NCBI GenBank assembly: GCA_027026255.1
Contig: JALVOT010000014.1
Location: forward strand, 149,986 to 213,985
Source of the DNA: Caldifarciminota bacterium
Lineage (GTDB): Bacteria; Hydrothermota; Tepidihabitantia; SM23-42
Reading direction: 5' to 3'
Length of the DNA: 64,000 nucleotides
Shown here: piece after piece, positions 45,234-54,265 of the stretch
Position numbering within the stretch: the stretch's first letter is position 1
How the letters are laid out: every line of letters starts with the position of its first letter
The notes under the pieces: model-generated
The model's database searches: none
What the model saw: only the letters and a program-made list of their open reading frames with translations
What the model was told of the DNA's origin: nothing
Made by a program: the position numbers and the translations under genes

Positions 45234-45563
45234 TTATTTGCTCCGTAATTTTCTGAATGTAAAATAAGATACGACAAGACCGCCGATACCGGCAATGATA
45301 TCAAGCAGTTCAAAATCACGACCCGGAATAAAAATCTGCTGGAATTCAGCGATCAGGGCAATCGCACAGCCCAGTAAAAAATAGTCGCGTCGGCTCAACA
45401 GTCTGATTTCACACAGACCGAGAATAAAAAAAACAACAAAATGATAGATTTTATCCGCCGGGAACTCATCAATTTCGGGAACAGATAAACTCGGATAACC
45501 GGTCAGGACGAATATTATTCCAATCCAGAGAATCAATAGTAATCGCTGGACTGATTTTGTCAT
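45234..45563 (-). CDS. VanZ family membrane protein
   Basis: 109 residues from the ATG overlapping the previous stop as ATGA. Four hydrophobic segments and the family features DKIYHFVVFFILG (His in TM2) and AEFQQIFIPGRDFELLDIIAG (conserved Q/GRxxxxxD segment) are clear. VanZ-like proteins are small membrane proteins of unclear mechanism, originally linked to teicoplanin resistance. It sits between an EIIA-like domain and hisS. Confidence 0.9.
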   Translation of the reverse strand: MTKSVQRLLLILWIGIIFVLTGYPSLSVPEIDEFPADKIYHFVVFFILGLCEIRLLSRRDYFLLGCAIALIAEFQQIFIPGRDFELLDIIAGIGGLVVSYFTFRKLRSK

Positions 45564-45994
45564 TCTGATTCCCAATCTTTAATCAGAGCGATAACCTGTC
45601 CAGGGTCTTTACTCTCAATAAGTTCATCCCGGAGATTATCGTCATTAAGTATACGCAGGGTCTGGGCGATAATTACTGCCGATACAGATTTAGCAGGAAA
45701 TAAAAACAGCATTATTAACTTTACCGGATTTTTGTCCGGCGACAGTTTAACCCCTCTTTTATTAATCGCAATAATAACTTCAGTCTGTTTCTTATCCTCA
45801 AGCACAACCCTTGGTAAGGCAAAGTTTTTTCTCATAATAAAAGACATTAATTTCTCTCTTTTGAGGATTTGCTCGATAATATTATGAGAAGCCGGTGCAG
45901 AACTCTTTTCAAGCATTTTTCTTAATGCATCAGAAAAATTTCTTGCCTGAAATTCCAGTAGAATCCTGTCCTTTTTTAAATATTTGTTCAGCAT
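45560..45994 (-). CDS. PTS EIIA-like domain, phosphoryl-acceptor His missing
   Basis: 144 residues with the type-2 (fructose/nitrogen) EIIA fold by pattern: ILKREKLMSFIMRKNFALPR, then VKLIMLFLFPA with the strand-helix set, ending in LRILNDDNLRDELIES. In active EIIA the phosphorylated His sits in GIAIPH; here the equivalent is NFALPR with Arg62. It therefore cannot take a phosphoryl group at that site and is probably a binding or regulatory domain. By contrast, the gene at 63776 has an intact GIAIPH. It overlaps VanZ. Confidence 0.75.
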   Translation of the reverse strand: MLNKYLKKDRILLEFQARNFSDALRKMLEKSSAPASHNIIEQILKREKLMSFIMRKNFALPRVVLEDKKQTEVIIAINKRGVKLSPDKNPVKLIMLFLFPAKSVSAVIIAQTLRILNDDNLRDELIESKDPGQVIALIKDWESE

Positions 45995-46024
45995 TAAATT
46001 ACTGTCATCAAGCTATTAACAAAA

Positions 46025-46216
46025 CTAATAATTCGGGTATTCATTTTCATAGTTTTCAATCTTTTCAAACATTTCTTTTTCTGCACCGCAGTCTGGACAT
46101 CCCCAATATTCGGGTAACTTTTCAAAACGAATGCCCGGCCCAAGACCTGATTCGGGATCACCTTTTTTCGGATCGTATATATATCCACAAACTGAGCAGC
46201 GCCACCGGATAGCCAT
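46025..46216 (-). CDS. Rubredoxin
   Basis: 63 residues. Iron ligands are Cys7, Cys10 ([10 protein letters not shown]), Cys40 and Cys43 ([10 protein letters not shown]); the central DPxxG and GLGPG and the aromatic residues are typical. It carries electrons in anaerobic oxygen or peroxide defence and similar paths. Its ATG lies 1 bp after the phosphorylase stop. The ferritin-like and other redox genes lie elsewhere in the window. Confidence 0.97.
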   Translation of the reverse strand: MAIRWRCSVCGYIYDPKKGDPESGLGPGIRFEKLPEYWGCPDCGAEKEMFEKIENYENEYPNY

Positions 46217-46217
46217 A

Positions 46218-46955
46218 TCACCCTCGGTCTGAAAATTCTTTATTATAGTTGTATGCAGTCTCTAAGACATAGTTAATTAATCGCTCGGTTCCGGCGGACA
46301 GTTCATCATCAGTGACGAACTTCGTGAAGTTCTCATCAGCACCGACAACATCGGATACGATAAGGAATGACGCTGCATCCAATCTATTTCGGTTTGCCAG
46401 ATAGTATATTAGACTCGTCTCCATTTCCACCGCAAGGATACCCCTGGACCTTAACTCAGGCACATAGTCAGGAAAGGGGTTGTAAAATACATCAACACTC
46501 GCCACTCCACCAAAATAGACTTTCAGTTCCATCTTTTTTGCGGTATCATAGCCGGTTTTGAGTATCTCAAATGTTGCATAAGGTGCGTGGGGTTTTCCAT
46601 TAAGATATGTCCTGGTTGTTCCATCAATCGGTGCAGCAGCTACTGCGGCAATAACATCAAGCGGTCGTATATCTGCACCAATACCGCCGCAGGTTCCGAC
46701 CCGGATAAATCTCTTAACCTCAAGTTGAATCAACTCCTCCATCACAATCCCGGCTGAGGGACAGCCCATCCCGGTAGTCTGAACAGATATCGGCATATCC
46801 TTATAAGTTCCGGTAAATCCCAGCAGCCCGCGATTTTTATTGACCAATCTGGAATTTTCAAGAATGCTGCTAATCTTCTCTGCCCTTGCCGGGTCTCCAA
46901 CAAGGAGAACGGTCCGGGCAAAATCTTCTTTTTTTGCCCTTATATGTATCGGCAT
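46218..46955 (-). CDS. Purine-nucleoside/uridine phosphorylase family protein
   Basis: 245 residues behind AAAGGAGG. The nucleoside phosphorylase-I signature appears as [13 protein letters not shown], the phosphate-site [12 protein letters not shown], the active [18 protein letters not shown], and [10 protein letters not shown]. The best-known members are DeoD and uridine phosphorylases, which split nucleosides using phosphate. The hexameric type is likely by length; the base preference is not decided by the sequence I see. It fits with the NCS2 base transporter at 35699. Confidence 0.93.
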   Translation of the reverse strand: MPIHIRAKKEDFARTVLLVGDPARAEKISSILENSRLVNKNRGLLGFTGTYKDMPISVQTTGMGCPSAGIVMEELIQLEVKRFIRVGTCGGIGADIRPLDVIAAVAAAPIDGTTRTYLNGKPHAPYATFEILKTGYDTAKKMELKVYFGGVASVDVFYNPFPDYVPELRSRGILAVEMETSLIYYLANRNRLDAASFLIVSDVVGADENFTKFVTDDELSAGTERLINYVLETAYNYNKEFSDRG

Positions 46956-46982
46956 CTTACCTCCTTTTAATAAAATATTTTA

Positions 46983-48167
46983 TCATCGACCGGTGGAAAC
47001 CAACTCCTCCTCTGAAAGATTTTTTATCAGGGTAAGAAGTGAATCACGGTATTGAAAAAAGTTCTTACGATATTTCTTACAAACTGAAGGTGCCCGGGGT
47101 ATCTTCACCCTTAAGGGATTTATTGGACGTCCGTTCTTGCGTAATTCAAAATGCAGGTGAGGTCCGGTAGAAAGACCGGTTGACCCAACATACCCTATGA
47201 GTTGTCCCATCTTTACCCTTTTACCCTTTCTTATCCCTCTGGCAAATCTGGAGAGATGGCCATATCGCGTCCGGAAACTATTCTTGTGTCGAATTTCAAC
47301 CAATTTGCCATAGCCGCCCTTCCATCCGGCGAATGTTATAATACCATCACCGATCGAAGACACCGGGGCTCCTCTTGGAGCGACATAATCAAGCCCATGA
47401 TGGGGACGCCATATTTTAAGAATCGGGTGATAGCGCCTTTCTGTAAAATAGGAACTTATATAAGAATAGCGCAGCGGCGCCTTCAGCAGTGATTTTCGTA
47501 ATGACTGTCCTTTCAGGTTATAATAATCCTCCCTTCCTTCCGGGTCTTTATAATATATCCCATAGTAATCACCAATTTTGCCTTTATATCTCAGAAAAAT
47601 CAAATTGTCATAATCAAGAAATTGAGAGTCGCAGAATGTCTTGTTGAAATACAGATAAAACGAATCACCCTTCCGGGTTTCTGTAACAAAATCAATTTCC
47701 CAGGCAAATGCATCGGCATATCTGAATACAAGATTCGGGGTCTCCCCTTTCGCCAGCATTGCATCATAGAGTGTAGCAGTAATTTCCCCCCTGATAAAAC
47801 CAGGAATCGTATCAATATATGGATATTTCATTGCAATAAATATCTCGTCGGAGTTTTTGAAGACATAATAGACATCCTTTATTGAATGGGTGTAAACCAA
47901 TTTAGAAAACTTACCATCCTTTTTGAAAATAGTTATTGAATCTCCAGGAATGCATCTTCTAAAAGAAAATCCCCCATTTTTCAGACAGTCCAGAATTTCA
48001 TAGGTCAATTTATTGAGAATAAATTTTTTCAGAATAGTTTCCAGGTTTTCACCCCGATGCACGACATAATAACTTTTTGAATAGACCGGTTCTTTCCTGG
48101 CCAGCTCTTTTTTTTGCCGGCATCCACCAAACAATAAAACAATTATCAAACTAAATACAAGACCCAT
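46983..48167 (-). CDS. M23 family metallopeptidase, lipoprotein
   Basis: 394 residues. Signal with lipobox FGGC near residue 15 indicates a lipoprotein. Residues 30-95 have a LysM/OapA-like pattern (YYVVHRGENLETILKKF). The C-terminal peptidase has zinc ligands in RPHHGLDYVAP and GPHLHFELRKNG, the expected HxxxD and HxH motifs, and spans residues 260-360. It should cut peptidoglycan cross-bridges in the periplasm or outer leaflet. It follows the Lrp-like gene by 17 bp and precedes the phosphorylase. The upstream region offers no strong ribosome-binding site. Confidence 0.9.
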   Translation of the reverse strand: MGLVFSLIIVLLFGGCRQKKELARKEPVYSKSYYVVHRGENLETILKKFILNKLTYEILDCLKNGGFSFRRCIPGDSITIFKKDGKFSKLVYTHSIKDVYYVFKNSDEIFIAMKYPYIDTIPGFIRGEITATLYDAMLAKGETPNLVFRYADAFAWEIDFVTETRKGDSFYLYFNKTFCDSQFLDYDNLIFLRYKGKIGDYYGIYYKDPEGREDYYNLKGQSLRKSLLKAPLRYSYISSYFTERRYHPILKIWRPHHGLDYVAPRGAPVSSIGDGIITFAGWKGGYGKLVEIRHKNSFRTRYGHLSRFARGIRKGKRVKMGQLIGYVGSTGLSTGPHLHFELRKNGRPINPLRVKIPRAPSVCKKYRKNFFQYRDSLLTLIKNLSEEELVSTGR

Positions 48168-48184
48168 TTTTTTCGTGCCCGGGA

Positions 48185-49087
48185 TTATATTCTTTCTTCA
48201 ATATACTCTTTCAGCCAATCATTGCAAATCTGATTTTTATAGGCGAATGAACATCCTTCTACAGAAAGCCGGGGAATATGATTAAGTGCCTCAATAATAC
48301 GCTGGAATTCGGAGAACCCCCAGAGATTAAATTCCAGTTGAAAATAACGTTTTTTGTAGCGCGAAGCGATGTTACCGGAAAATCCTATGCGATTGATAAT
48401 TTTTTTTAATTCCTTGACTCTTAAGGTGGTAGCCACCGCAATATGAATATGCAGGAAATTTTTTATAACCTTCCAGTTAAAATTGGGAAATATCGAAATT
48501 ACACCCTTCCGATTCTTCTTTGTCCAGATAAGCTGGGATAACCTTACATCACTCTCTGAGTTTTGAGTATAGACAATGGAATGGATTTTTTGATAATCTA
48601 AATTTTTTGTATTATAAAACTCTGCAATGAGTTCCCAGTCTTGTTTTATTAAGAGCCGGGGTATGGTTATATTGTATTCGCTGATCTTGTAGGCTTCAGC
48701 ATAATCAAAATCCGGTATTTTATAAGCCAGGCGCTGTGCCTCTTTTATTGACCGTGTGAAAAAAAGATAGCTGCGCTCAGGTGAAACACCAGAGGGGAAT
48801 ATCTGATTATCAACAATTTCTTCTAAGTAAGGGATTGAATGCTGTTCTTTATACCGGGGATTTGTCTCACCGGCAATGCACACCCAGTACCACTTTCCAC
48901 CGTGGATACCGGGAAGGAATAATTTAAGGCCGTAGCCCTCAATAAATCCTGAATCCTCAAAATTTCTAATACGCAGCATAATTTCATCACGGGAGATATG
49001 AAATTTACTGATTACTTCTTCAATCAGGATACTGCCCTGTAATTCAAGCTGGCGGATAATATTAAGGTCGATCGGGTCAATAATCAC
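48185..49087 (-). CDS. Lrp/AsnC-like winged-helix regulator
   Basis: 300 residues from GTG. Residues 3-60 resemble the AsnC/Lrp helix-turn-helix: DPIDLNIIRQLELQGSILIEEVI followed by SRDEIMLRIRNFEDSGFIEG. The remaining 240 residues hold two RAM-like alpha/beta segments of unknown ligand (...GKWYWVCIAGET, HIHIAVATTLRVKELKK). It is longer than standard Lrp (150 residues), perhaps containing two effector domains. It opens a seven-gene operon and may regulate itself and the divergent ABC operon through the 115-bp shared region. The start matches a leaderless promoter. Confidence 0.7.
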   Translation of the reverse strand: MIIDPIDLNIIRQLELQGSILIEEVISKFHISRDEIMLRIRNFEDSGFIEGYGLKLFLPGIHGGKWYWVCIAGETNPRYKEQHSIPYLEEIVDNQIFPSGVSPERSYLFFTRSIKEAQRLAYKIPDFDYAEAYKISEYNITIPRLLIKQDWELIAEFYNTKNLDYQKIHSIVYTQNSESDVRLSQLIWTKKNRKGVISIFPNFNWKVIKNFLHIHIAVATTLRVKELKKIINRIGFSGNIASRYKKRYFQLEFNLWGFSEFQRIIEALNHIPRLSVEGCSFAYKNQICNDWLKEYIEERI

Positions 49088-49093
49088 TGATGG

Positions 49094-49121
49094 ATTATAA
49101 ACAAAACAGGGTAAAAGTCAA
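49094..49121 (-). promoter_or_regulatory. Leaderless minus-strand promoter for Lrp-like operon
   Basis: Read on the minus strand: TTGACT (49121-49116), 16 bp, TATAAT (49099-49094), then six bases to the GTG start at 49087. No Shine-Dalgarno sequence is visible between the boxes and the GTG. Confidence 0.75.
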
Positions 49122-49167
49122 GGAAAAATGTCTGAAATACCTGGAGCATAAAATAAAAATTAACCTC

Positions 49168-49195
49168 TTTACAAATTTTTATTTTAATATATAAT
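49168..49195 (+). promoter_or_regulatory. Leaderless promoter for ABC-2 operon
   Basis: TTTACA at 49168-49173, a 16-bp spacer and TATAAT at 49190-49195. The ATG at 49203 is 7 bp after the -10 box. It is back to back with the Lrp-like promoter, giving a divergent pair whose -35 boxes lie about 46 bp apart. Confidence 0.65.
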
Positions 49196-49202
49196 AAAAT
49201 CA

Positions 49203-49952
49203 ATGGAATCGGCGATTAAACTGGAACATATTTATCGGTCATTCAAGACGCATTTCTGGCAGAAACGAAAATTGGTGCTTGAGGATATCAATCTTGAGGT
49301 ATTCCAGGGTGAAGTTTTCGGTTTTCTCGGTCCGAATGGTGCAGGTAAGACCACAACAATCAAACTCATTACCGGTTTGTTAAAACCGGATTCCGGCAAA
49401 ATCTCAATCTTTGGAATGCCCCGGGATTCATTAAAGGCAAAACAGCTTATCGGGTATCTTCCCGAATCTCCTTACTTCTATGACCATCTTACCGGATATG
49501 AATTTTTAAAAGTTCACGCCCTCCTTGGTAATTGTAAGGACTATGAAAAAAAGGTCTATGAACAATTAGAAAAAGTAGGCCTGAAATCTGCGGCTAATTT
49601 ACAACTGAGAAAATATTCCCGGGGGATGCTCCAGCGTATCGGCATTGCCCAGGCATTGATTACCGACCCGGAACTTATCATCCTCGATGAACCCCTCACT
49701 GGATTAGACCCGATAGGCAGAAAAGAGATAAAGGACCTGATTTTAGAACAGAAACAGCAGGGCAAGACGATATTTTTCTCCTCCCATATTCTGCCTGATG
49801 CCGAGGTAATCTGTGACCGCATCGGCATTATTATTAATGGTAAGATATTAAAGGTCGGGGAATTAAAGCAACTTCTTAAAAAAGGCATAAAAACCGATGA
49901 AATTTCATTGGAAGATTGGTTTGTTAAACAGGTAAAGGAGAAGGATGCATAG
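49203..49952 (+). CDS. ABC transporter ATP-binding protein (ABC-2 class)
   Basis: 249 residues. Walker A GPNGAGKTTTIKLI, signature YSRGMLQRIGIAQALI, Walker B LIILDEPLTGLDP and the switch His in FFSSHILPDAEV are complete. The family moves substrates outward (drug, polysaccharide or peptide export, or NosF/CcmA-like) and pairs with ABC-2 permeases such as the next gene, which overlaps it by 8 bp. Substrate unknown. It is the first gene of a leaderless operon. Confidence 0.95.
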   Translation: MESAIKLEHIYRSFKTHFWQKRKLVLEDINLEVFQGEVFGFLGPNGAGKTTTIKLITGLLKPDSGKISIFGMPRDSLKAKQLIGYLPESPYFYDHLTGYEFLKVHALLGNCKDYEKKVYEQLEKVGLKSAANLQLRKYSRGMLQRIGIAQALITDPELIILDEPLTGLDPIGRKEIKDLILEQKQQGKTIFFSSHILPDAEVICDRIGIIINGKILKVGELKQLLKKGIKTDEISLEDWFVKQVKEKDA

Positions 49953-50712
49953 AATCCGGGCGATTGTTGAAAATACCTTTAAAGAAAGTTTGCGTCAGAG
50001 GATTCTCAACCTTTTGATTATCTTTGCCATTCTATTAATCGTTGTGTCCATATTTCTTGAACCATTTGCGATCGGCGAATCTCCCAAAATTTTGCGTGAT
50101 TTCGGCCTTGCGGTCTCTTCTATTTTTGGTGTGCTGATAGTAATTATTATCGGGTCAAGCCTGATTCATAAGGATATAGAAAAACGGACGATATATACGG
50201 TTATTGCAAAACCGGTAAAACGGGGTGAAATAATAGTCGGCAAATTTTTGGGATTATTTTTCTTGATTGCAGTACTCGAAACCGGTATGACCATAATTCA
50301 TCAGATTATCATATTTATCTATGAAGGAGCATTTGACCCGCACCTTCTTATCGCCCTTCCCTTTTCCCTGCTTGAGGTTATGGTGCTTCTGGGCATTCTG
50401 CTTCTCTTCTCCTCATTTTCTTCAAGCACAATGGCTTCGATTATGGGCATCATATTTTTTATCATCGGTCACGGCAGTCCGGATTTAAAACTCTTTGCCG
50501 ACCAGTCAAAGGTTGTGCTGTTAAAGTATATCGCCTATGTATTCTATTATATCCTGCCGAATCTGGAAAACTTTAACTTACGGATAGAGCTTGTTTATAA
50601 ACTACCGGTGCATCACGACCAGATTCTCTTCTCTTTATGCTATGGACTCATTTATACCATCCTTCTGCTTTATGTTGCCACCATTATCTTTGAAAAACGG
50701 GAATTCAAGTAA
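49945..50712 (+). CDS. ABC-2 type permease
   Basis: 255 residues with six predicted helices, overlapping the ATPase by 8 bp. The segment KDIEKRTIYTVIAKPVKRGEII after the second helix is the typical cytosolic loop of ABC-2/NosY-type permeases, which faces the ATPase. The transported substrate cannot be told from sequence. Location between the ATPase and a TPR-like protein suggests a small export operon; the next gene begins 108 bp later with its own possible promoter. Confidence 0.9.
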   Translation: MHRIRAIVENTFKESLRQRILNLLIIFAILLIVVSIFLEPFAIGESPKILRDFGLAVSSIFGVLIVIIIGSSLIHKDIEKRTIYTVIAKPVKRGEIIVGKFLGLFFLIAVLETGMTIIHQIIIFIYEGAFDPHLLIALPFSLLEVMVLLGILLLFSSFSSSTMASIMGIIFFIIGHGSPDLKLFADQSKVVLLKYIAYVFYYILPNLENFNLRIELVYKLPVHHDQILFSLCYGLIYTILLLYVATIIFEKREFK

Positions 50713-50783
50713 CCGGGATGTGATTATAATGGAGATGTTCCGGGAATATCAACCGATATCATCAAAAAATTTAAATAAATTTA

Positions 50784-50811
50784 TTGACCGTAACGGCCAA
50801 TACCTTAATAA
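50784..50811 (+). promoter_or_regulatory. Possible promoter for TPR-like protein
   Basis: TTGACC at 50784-50789, a 16-bp spacer and TAATAA at 50806-50811; the ATG at 50821 is 9 bp further on. The -10 box is weak, but spacing and position match the leaderless pattern. Confidence 0.45.
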
Positions 50812-50820
50812 TGCGTAGAG

Positions 50821-51639
50821 ATGAAGAGATATATTTATATAATCCTTTTGTTTTTTTTGATTGCCAACCTCTCATATCGAATTGATTTAAAAAAATCACC
50901 CCATCGGTTGATTGGTGAATTGATGTATTTCCCTTCAGGAGTTGCAGTAAAGGCATTATCAATGGGTTTTTATGCACCGCTGGCTGACCTTATCTGGCTT
51001 CGGTTTATTCAGTATTATGGAGAACATCGTATGACTGATGCCAAATTTGAACTAATGTATCATATCTTAGATATATTGACAACCCTGAACCCATACTTTA
51101 TCCACGCATATACCCTGGGTGCATTGATGCTTACCCACGATGCAAAAAATCCTGAACAATCAAAAATTTTGTTAAAAAAAGGTATTCATTCTAACATCAA
51201 AAATTGGCGTTTATATTTTGTATATGGGTTTATTCATTATGTATTTCTGCATAAATATCAAACTGCCCATCGTTACTTTAAAATTGCCTCTACCCTTCCC
51301 GAAGCTACGGATATGCCTAAACGATGGGCTGCCTTTACATTATATAAAAAAATAGGCGACCTTAAAAGCTCACTGGCTTTATGGATTGATTTGTATAATA
51401 ATTGTAAAAATCCTGAAGAAAAAAATATTGCTGAAATCTATATAAAGAATATCAAAATGAAATTGGATTTAGAATTTTTAAATAAAAAAATTGAAGAATT
51501 CAAAAATATATATCACTTTTACCCACCGACTATAAAACATCTATTAACCTATAATATAATTGATTCTATTCCATCTGAGCCTCATGGATGTAAATATTAC
51601 ATAAAAAATGGTAAGGCATTTTCGTCCTGGCAACGATAA
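50821..51639 (+). CDS. Membrane-anchored TPR-like protein
   Basis: 272 residues. An N-terminal hydrophobic segment (YIYIILLFFLIANLSY) may anchor it or act as a signal; the rest is helical with TPR-like spacing (PYFIHAYTLGALMLTH, NWRLYFVYGFIHYVF). Within it FYAPLADLIWLRFIQYYGEH is a recurring element of uncharacterised membrane-associated TPR proteins in some candidate phyla. The C-terminal PSEPHGCKYYIKNGKAFSS resembles the tails of pilin-like proteins. A role in the neighbouring surface or export systems is possible but not shown. Confidence 0.6.
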   Translation: MKRYIYIILLFFLIANLSYRIDLKKSPHRLIGELMYFPSGVAVKALSMGFYAPLADLIWLRFIQYYGEHRMTDAKFELMYHILDILTTLNPYFIHAYTLGALMLTHDAKNPEQSKILLKKGIHSNIKNWRLYFVYGFIHYVFLHKYQTAHRYFKIASTLPEATDMPKRWAAFTLYKKIGDLKSSLALWIDLYNNCKNPEEKNIAEIYIKNIKMKLDLEFLNKKIEEFKNIYHFYPPTIKHLLTYNIIDSIPSEPHGCKYYIKNGKAFSSWQR

Positions 51640-51668
51640 AAATAAATAGATTGAATTTATTTTTATCG
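51634..51668. terminator. Bidirectional terminator hairpin
   Basis: CGATAAAAATAAAT (51634-51647) and ATTTATTTTTATCG (51655-51668) form a perfect 14-bp stem with a 7-nt loop between the converging TPR and STT3 genes. It includes the stop of the TPR gene and lies 2 bp from the STT3 stop. The arms supply T-runs on both strands. Confidence 0.75.
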
Positions 51669-51669
51669 T

Positions 51670-53802
51670 TTATAAACTTATCTGTATTGTATCTCCATTC
51701 ACAACGGCTGATTCCGGCACTTGTATTTTTTTAATCCCTTTAATAGTAATTATATTATATGGGGCACTTGTGTCTGCGGAATAGGGAACAGATATATGTA
51801 TTTTACCACCTTCATCTGTATATAAAGAATCACTATATATAAATTTTTGGGAACCAACTTGTACATATTTATTTATTCCAACCGAACTATTAGGAGAAGT
51901 TTTTATAGCAATCACAGCACCTTTAACATACTCGAAAATTTTAATATCCCCGATATTCGAGCAAAATACTAATCGTAACTTATTGTATGGATGATAGTAT
52001 GTCTTACCTATTGAAACAGGTAAACCATCAAAACGCAGACGCATTATTAATGTTAAAAGTCCCTTCTTTTTAATATCAAATATTCTAAGGGCTATAGATG
52101 ATTGTGTTTTGTAATAATAGTCTTGATAATAATTATTTTCATTCAATCCAAGATACTTAACTATCCAATATAAAATTTGAGGTCCTTTTTCATAAAAGAT
52201 ATAACGATAATTAAGCGAGTCCATTATATGGTAAACTTCTTTTTCATCTTCGAGTAAGAAAAATTTGTTCACAAGTTGAAAATTTGGGACATCATCTCCA
52301 AAGTTAGATGCGGATACTGGACGTTTAGCTAAAAAAAGCAGCTTATGTCCATAATTCCAGAAACACATAATACCATATTCAGGTTTTTTATTAGGAGTAA
52401 GATAATAACTTGTGGATGGTGTTGAATTAGCAAGCCACTTGTATGCTATCTCTTCTTCTTTACTTATACCTGGAGGAACCTTTGAAAAAAAAGTTTTATA
52501 AACGGGTTGGAAGATAACAATAATCAGGATTGTCACCACCACTGAACTCAATATTCTACTACATCGTGGAATCAATTTTCTTAACAAATAATATATCTGG
52601 AATAGAGTAGCTGAAAGTAAAATTACGTAGAGGGGTGCAAACCATACAGTGTATCTATATCCGTTAAATGACATAATACAGGTAAAGATAGAAAACAGTG
52701 CAAAAGTATTTCGTATTCTATCCCGTTTCTTTAACAGAAATAAGACCATCATAAAAGGCCAGACATAGTACGCCCTGCCGTATAAAGAATTTACACTGAG
52801 TGTTGATATATATTCATCCCTGATCATAAGGGGCTGAAATTCCATAATTGAAGAAAGCCATGGATTGTTTTTAAAAATGAAACCAAAACCACCTATAAAT
52901 GTCTTTTCTTTAAATAATAATATCACCAAAATGCCTAAAATAAATAGAGTGACCGATGATATTAAAAATGAATATTTTTTGTATAAATAGAGAGTCAACA
53001 TAATCAACATAGCAATGGTAAGTAAACTAAGATGCAGAAATGATAATCCTCGATAGCTAAAGGGGCCATCAGGATAGTTTGTATTAAGAATAAAGGGAAA
53101 AATCATCAAACCTGTAATAAAAAATGTAATAAAAGATTTGTGCGCAGCTCTCAGGAATAATACTAAAAAAGCCACACCAATAAATAATATTGAACCTTGC
53201 CAGAGGAGTAAACTTATACCAAAGAAAATACCGAGCCGCACAAAATCAGAGATTTTATCAGATTGTTTATAAATTAGTAAATAGAGAATACCGATAAGTG
53301 ACATACTTTCAGCAATATGGTGGTCACAATATCCAAGATTGGACCAGATTATCAATCCTGGTAATATTGCAGCAAATATTGCCGATAAGTAAGCAACCTC
53401 AATAGTGAAAATTTTTTTGGCAATAAGAAAAGTTAGCCAGATAACTAATAATCCATATAAAATTGGATAGACGGCAATCAGCCAGACCATTTGGTTTGAG
53501 GATATTTTTCCTCCTAATGTTCCAAACCAAATTATTGTTGCAGCAAGGAAGTCAAAAAGAGGCGGCCAGATACAATAGGCGCCTGTAGGATAAGAAAGAT
53601 AGTAATCATAGGTTAAAAGATGCGGATAATTATGAACTGTGGACATAATCCGGCGTGCATGATAAAAAGGATCCGTGGTTGTAAGCGGAACAGGATACTC
53701 TTTTATTTTCGAAAAATACGGGAAAAATCTCATTGAAAAACCGAGGATTAGAATAAGAAGCAAAAGTAGAATTTTAGTATTTTTTATTGGGAATAAAGAC
53801 AT
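51670..53802 (-). CDS. STT3/AglB-like oligosaccharyltransferase
   Basis: 710 residues: about 13 membrane helices, then a soluble C-terminal part. Family sites: TTTDPFYHARR with Asp44 (first DxD-type), GYCDHHIAES at 158-166 (second acidic motif), SIMEFQPL with Glu321 (the SVSE/TIxE loop). The sequon-binding WWDYG motif is FWNYG at 481-485, so Trp-Trp-Asp has become Phe-Trp-Asn. STT3 enzymes transfer lipid-linked oligosaccharide to Asn of acceptor proteins. It is downstream of, and overlaps by 29 bp, a small lipoprotein gene, and lies in the pilin region. Activity and acceptor sequence may differ from the norm. Confidence 0.85.
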   Translation of the reverse strand: MSLFPIKNTKILLLLLILILGFSMRFFPYFSKIKEYPVPLTTTDPFYHARRIMSTVHNYPHLLTYDYYLSYPTGAYCIWPPLFDFLAATIIWFGTLGGKISSNQMVWLIAVYPILYGLLVIWLTFLIAKKIFTIEVAYLSAIFAAILPGLIIWSNLGYCDHHIAESMSLIGILYLLIYKQSDKISDFVRLGIFFGISLLLWQGSILFIGVAFLVLFLRAAHKSFITFFITGLMIFPFILNTNYPDGPFSYRGLSFLHLSLLTIAMLIMLTLYLYKKYSFLISSVTLFILGILVILLFKEKTFIGGFGFIFKNNPWLSSIMEFQPLMIRDEYISTLSVNSLYGRAYYVWPFMMVLFLLKKRDRIRNTFALFSIFTCIMSFNGYRYTVWFAPLYVILLSATLFQIYYLLRKLIPRCSRILSSVVVTILIIVIFQPVYKTFFSKVPPGISKEEEIAYKWLANSTPSTSYYLTPNKKPEYGIMCFWNYGHKLLFLAKRPVSASNFGDDVPNFQLVNKFFLLEDEKEVYHIMDSLNYRYIFYEKGPQILYWIVKYLGLNENNYYQDYYYKTQSSIALRIFDIKKKGLLTLIMRLRFDGLPVSIGKTYYHPYNKLRLVFCSNIGDIKIFEYVKGAVIAIKTSPNSSVGINKYVQVGSQKFIYSDSLYTDEGGKIHISVPYSADTSAPYNIITIKGIKKIQVPESAVVNGDTIQISL

Positions 53803-54190
53803 CCTCTATTTTCCATCCTTTTCTTGTTAAAACTAATTTATCCCCTGTCAAAATAAACCGACTTTTTCCTTTTTTAAAAATGACAATTTTATAAACTATT
53901 TCTGCATTTTTCTTATTTTTATATTCAACTGTAAGTATAGAGTCTAAAACAATCGAATCAATATTACTGGAAACCGGAAATACTTCATTTTCATTATATT
54001 TTTCACGAGAAAATCCTGTAAAACATTCTAATGCTGAAATATAATCTCTTTTACTGAGAGCATTCCAATAAGTCTCAATAGTTTTTTCCGGGGTTAAATA
54101 ATCAGATTCAATTTTTACTCTCTGCACATCCTTTTTACAAACTATTAAACAATATAAACAAAGAATGAGTTTAAGATAATTCCGCATCAT
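53774..54190 (-). CDS. Small lipoprotein-like protein, DUF4878/NTF2-like
   Basis: 138 residues, with two ATGs in tandem at the start. The N-terminal hydrophobic part ends in LIVC, which could be a lipoprotein site. The rest resembles DUF4878/NTF2-like folds by pattern: PEKTIETYWNALSKRDYISA at the start, and beta strands ending in LTRKGWKIEDVFIPN. Such small domains bind ligands or partners at the cell surface. It overlaps the STT3 gene by 29 bp and follows the pilin gene after a strong hairpin, so STT3 and this protein probably share a transcript. Confidence 0.6.
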   Translation of the reverse strand: MMRNYLKLILCLYCLIVCKKDVQRVKIESDYLTPEKTIETYWNALSKRDYISALECFTGFSREKYNENEVFPVSSNIDSIVLDSILTVEYKNKKNAEIVYKIVIFKKGKSRFILTGDKLVLTRKGWKIEDVFIPNKKY

Positions 54191-54214
54191 ATTTTTTTAT
54201 ATTATATATTTTAA

Positions 54215-54251
54215 GCAGGGAGAAGGTCATAATCTATGACCTTCTCCCTGC
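54215..54251. terminator. Perfect 17-bp hairpin after the pilin gene
   Basis: GCAGGGAGAAGGTCATA (54215-54231) pairs perfectly with its complement at 54235-54251, with a 3-nt loop. It lies 15 bp past the pilin stop and before the lipoprotein gene, so it may terminate the pilin transcript, let part of it read through, or stabilise the 3' end of a highly expressed mRNA. Confidence 0.7.
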
Positions 54252-54265
54252 AATTTATCTGAGTT

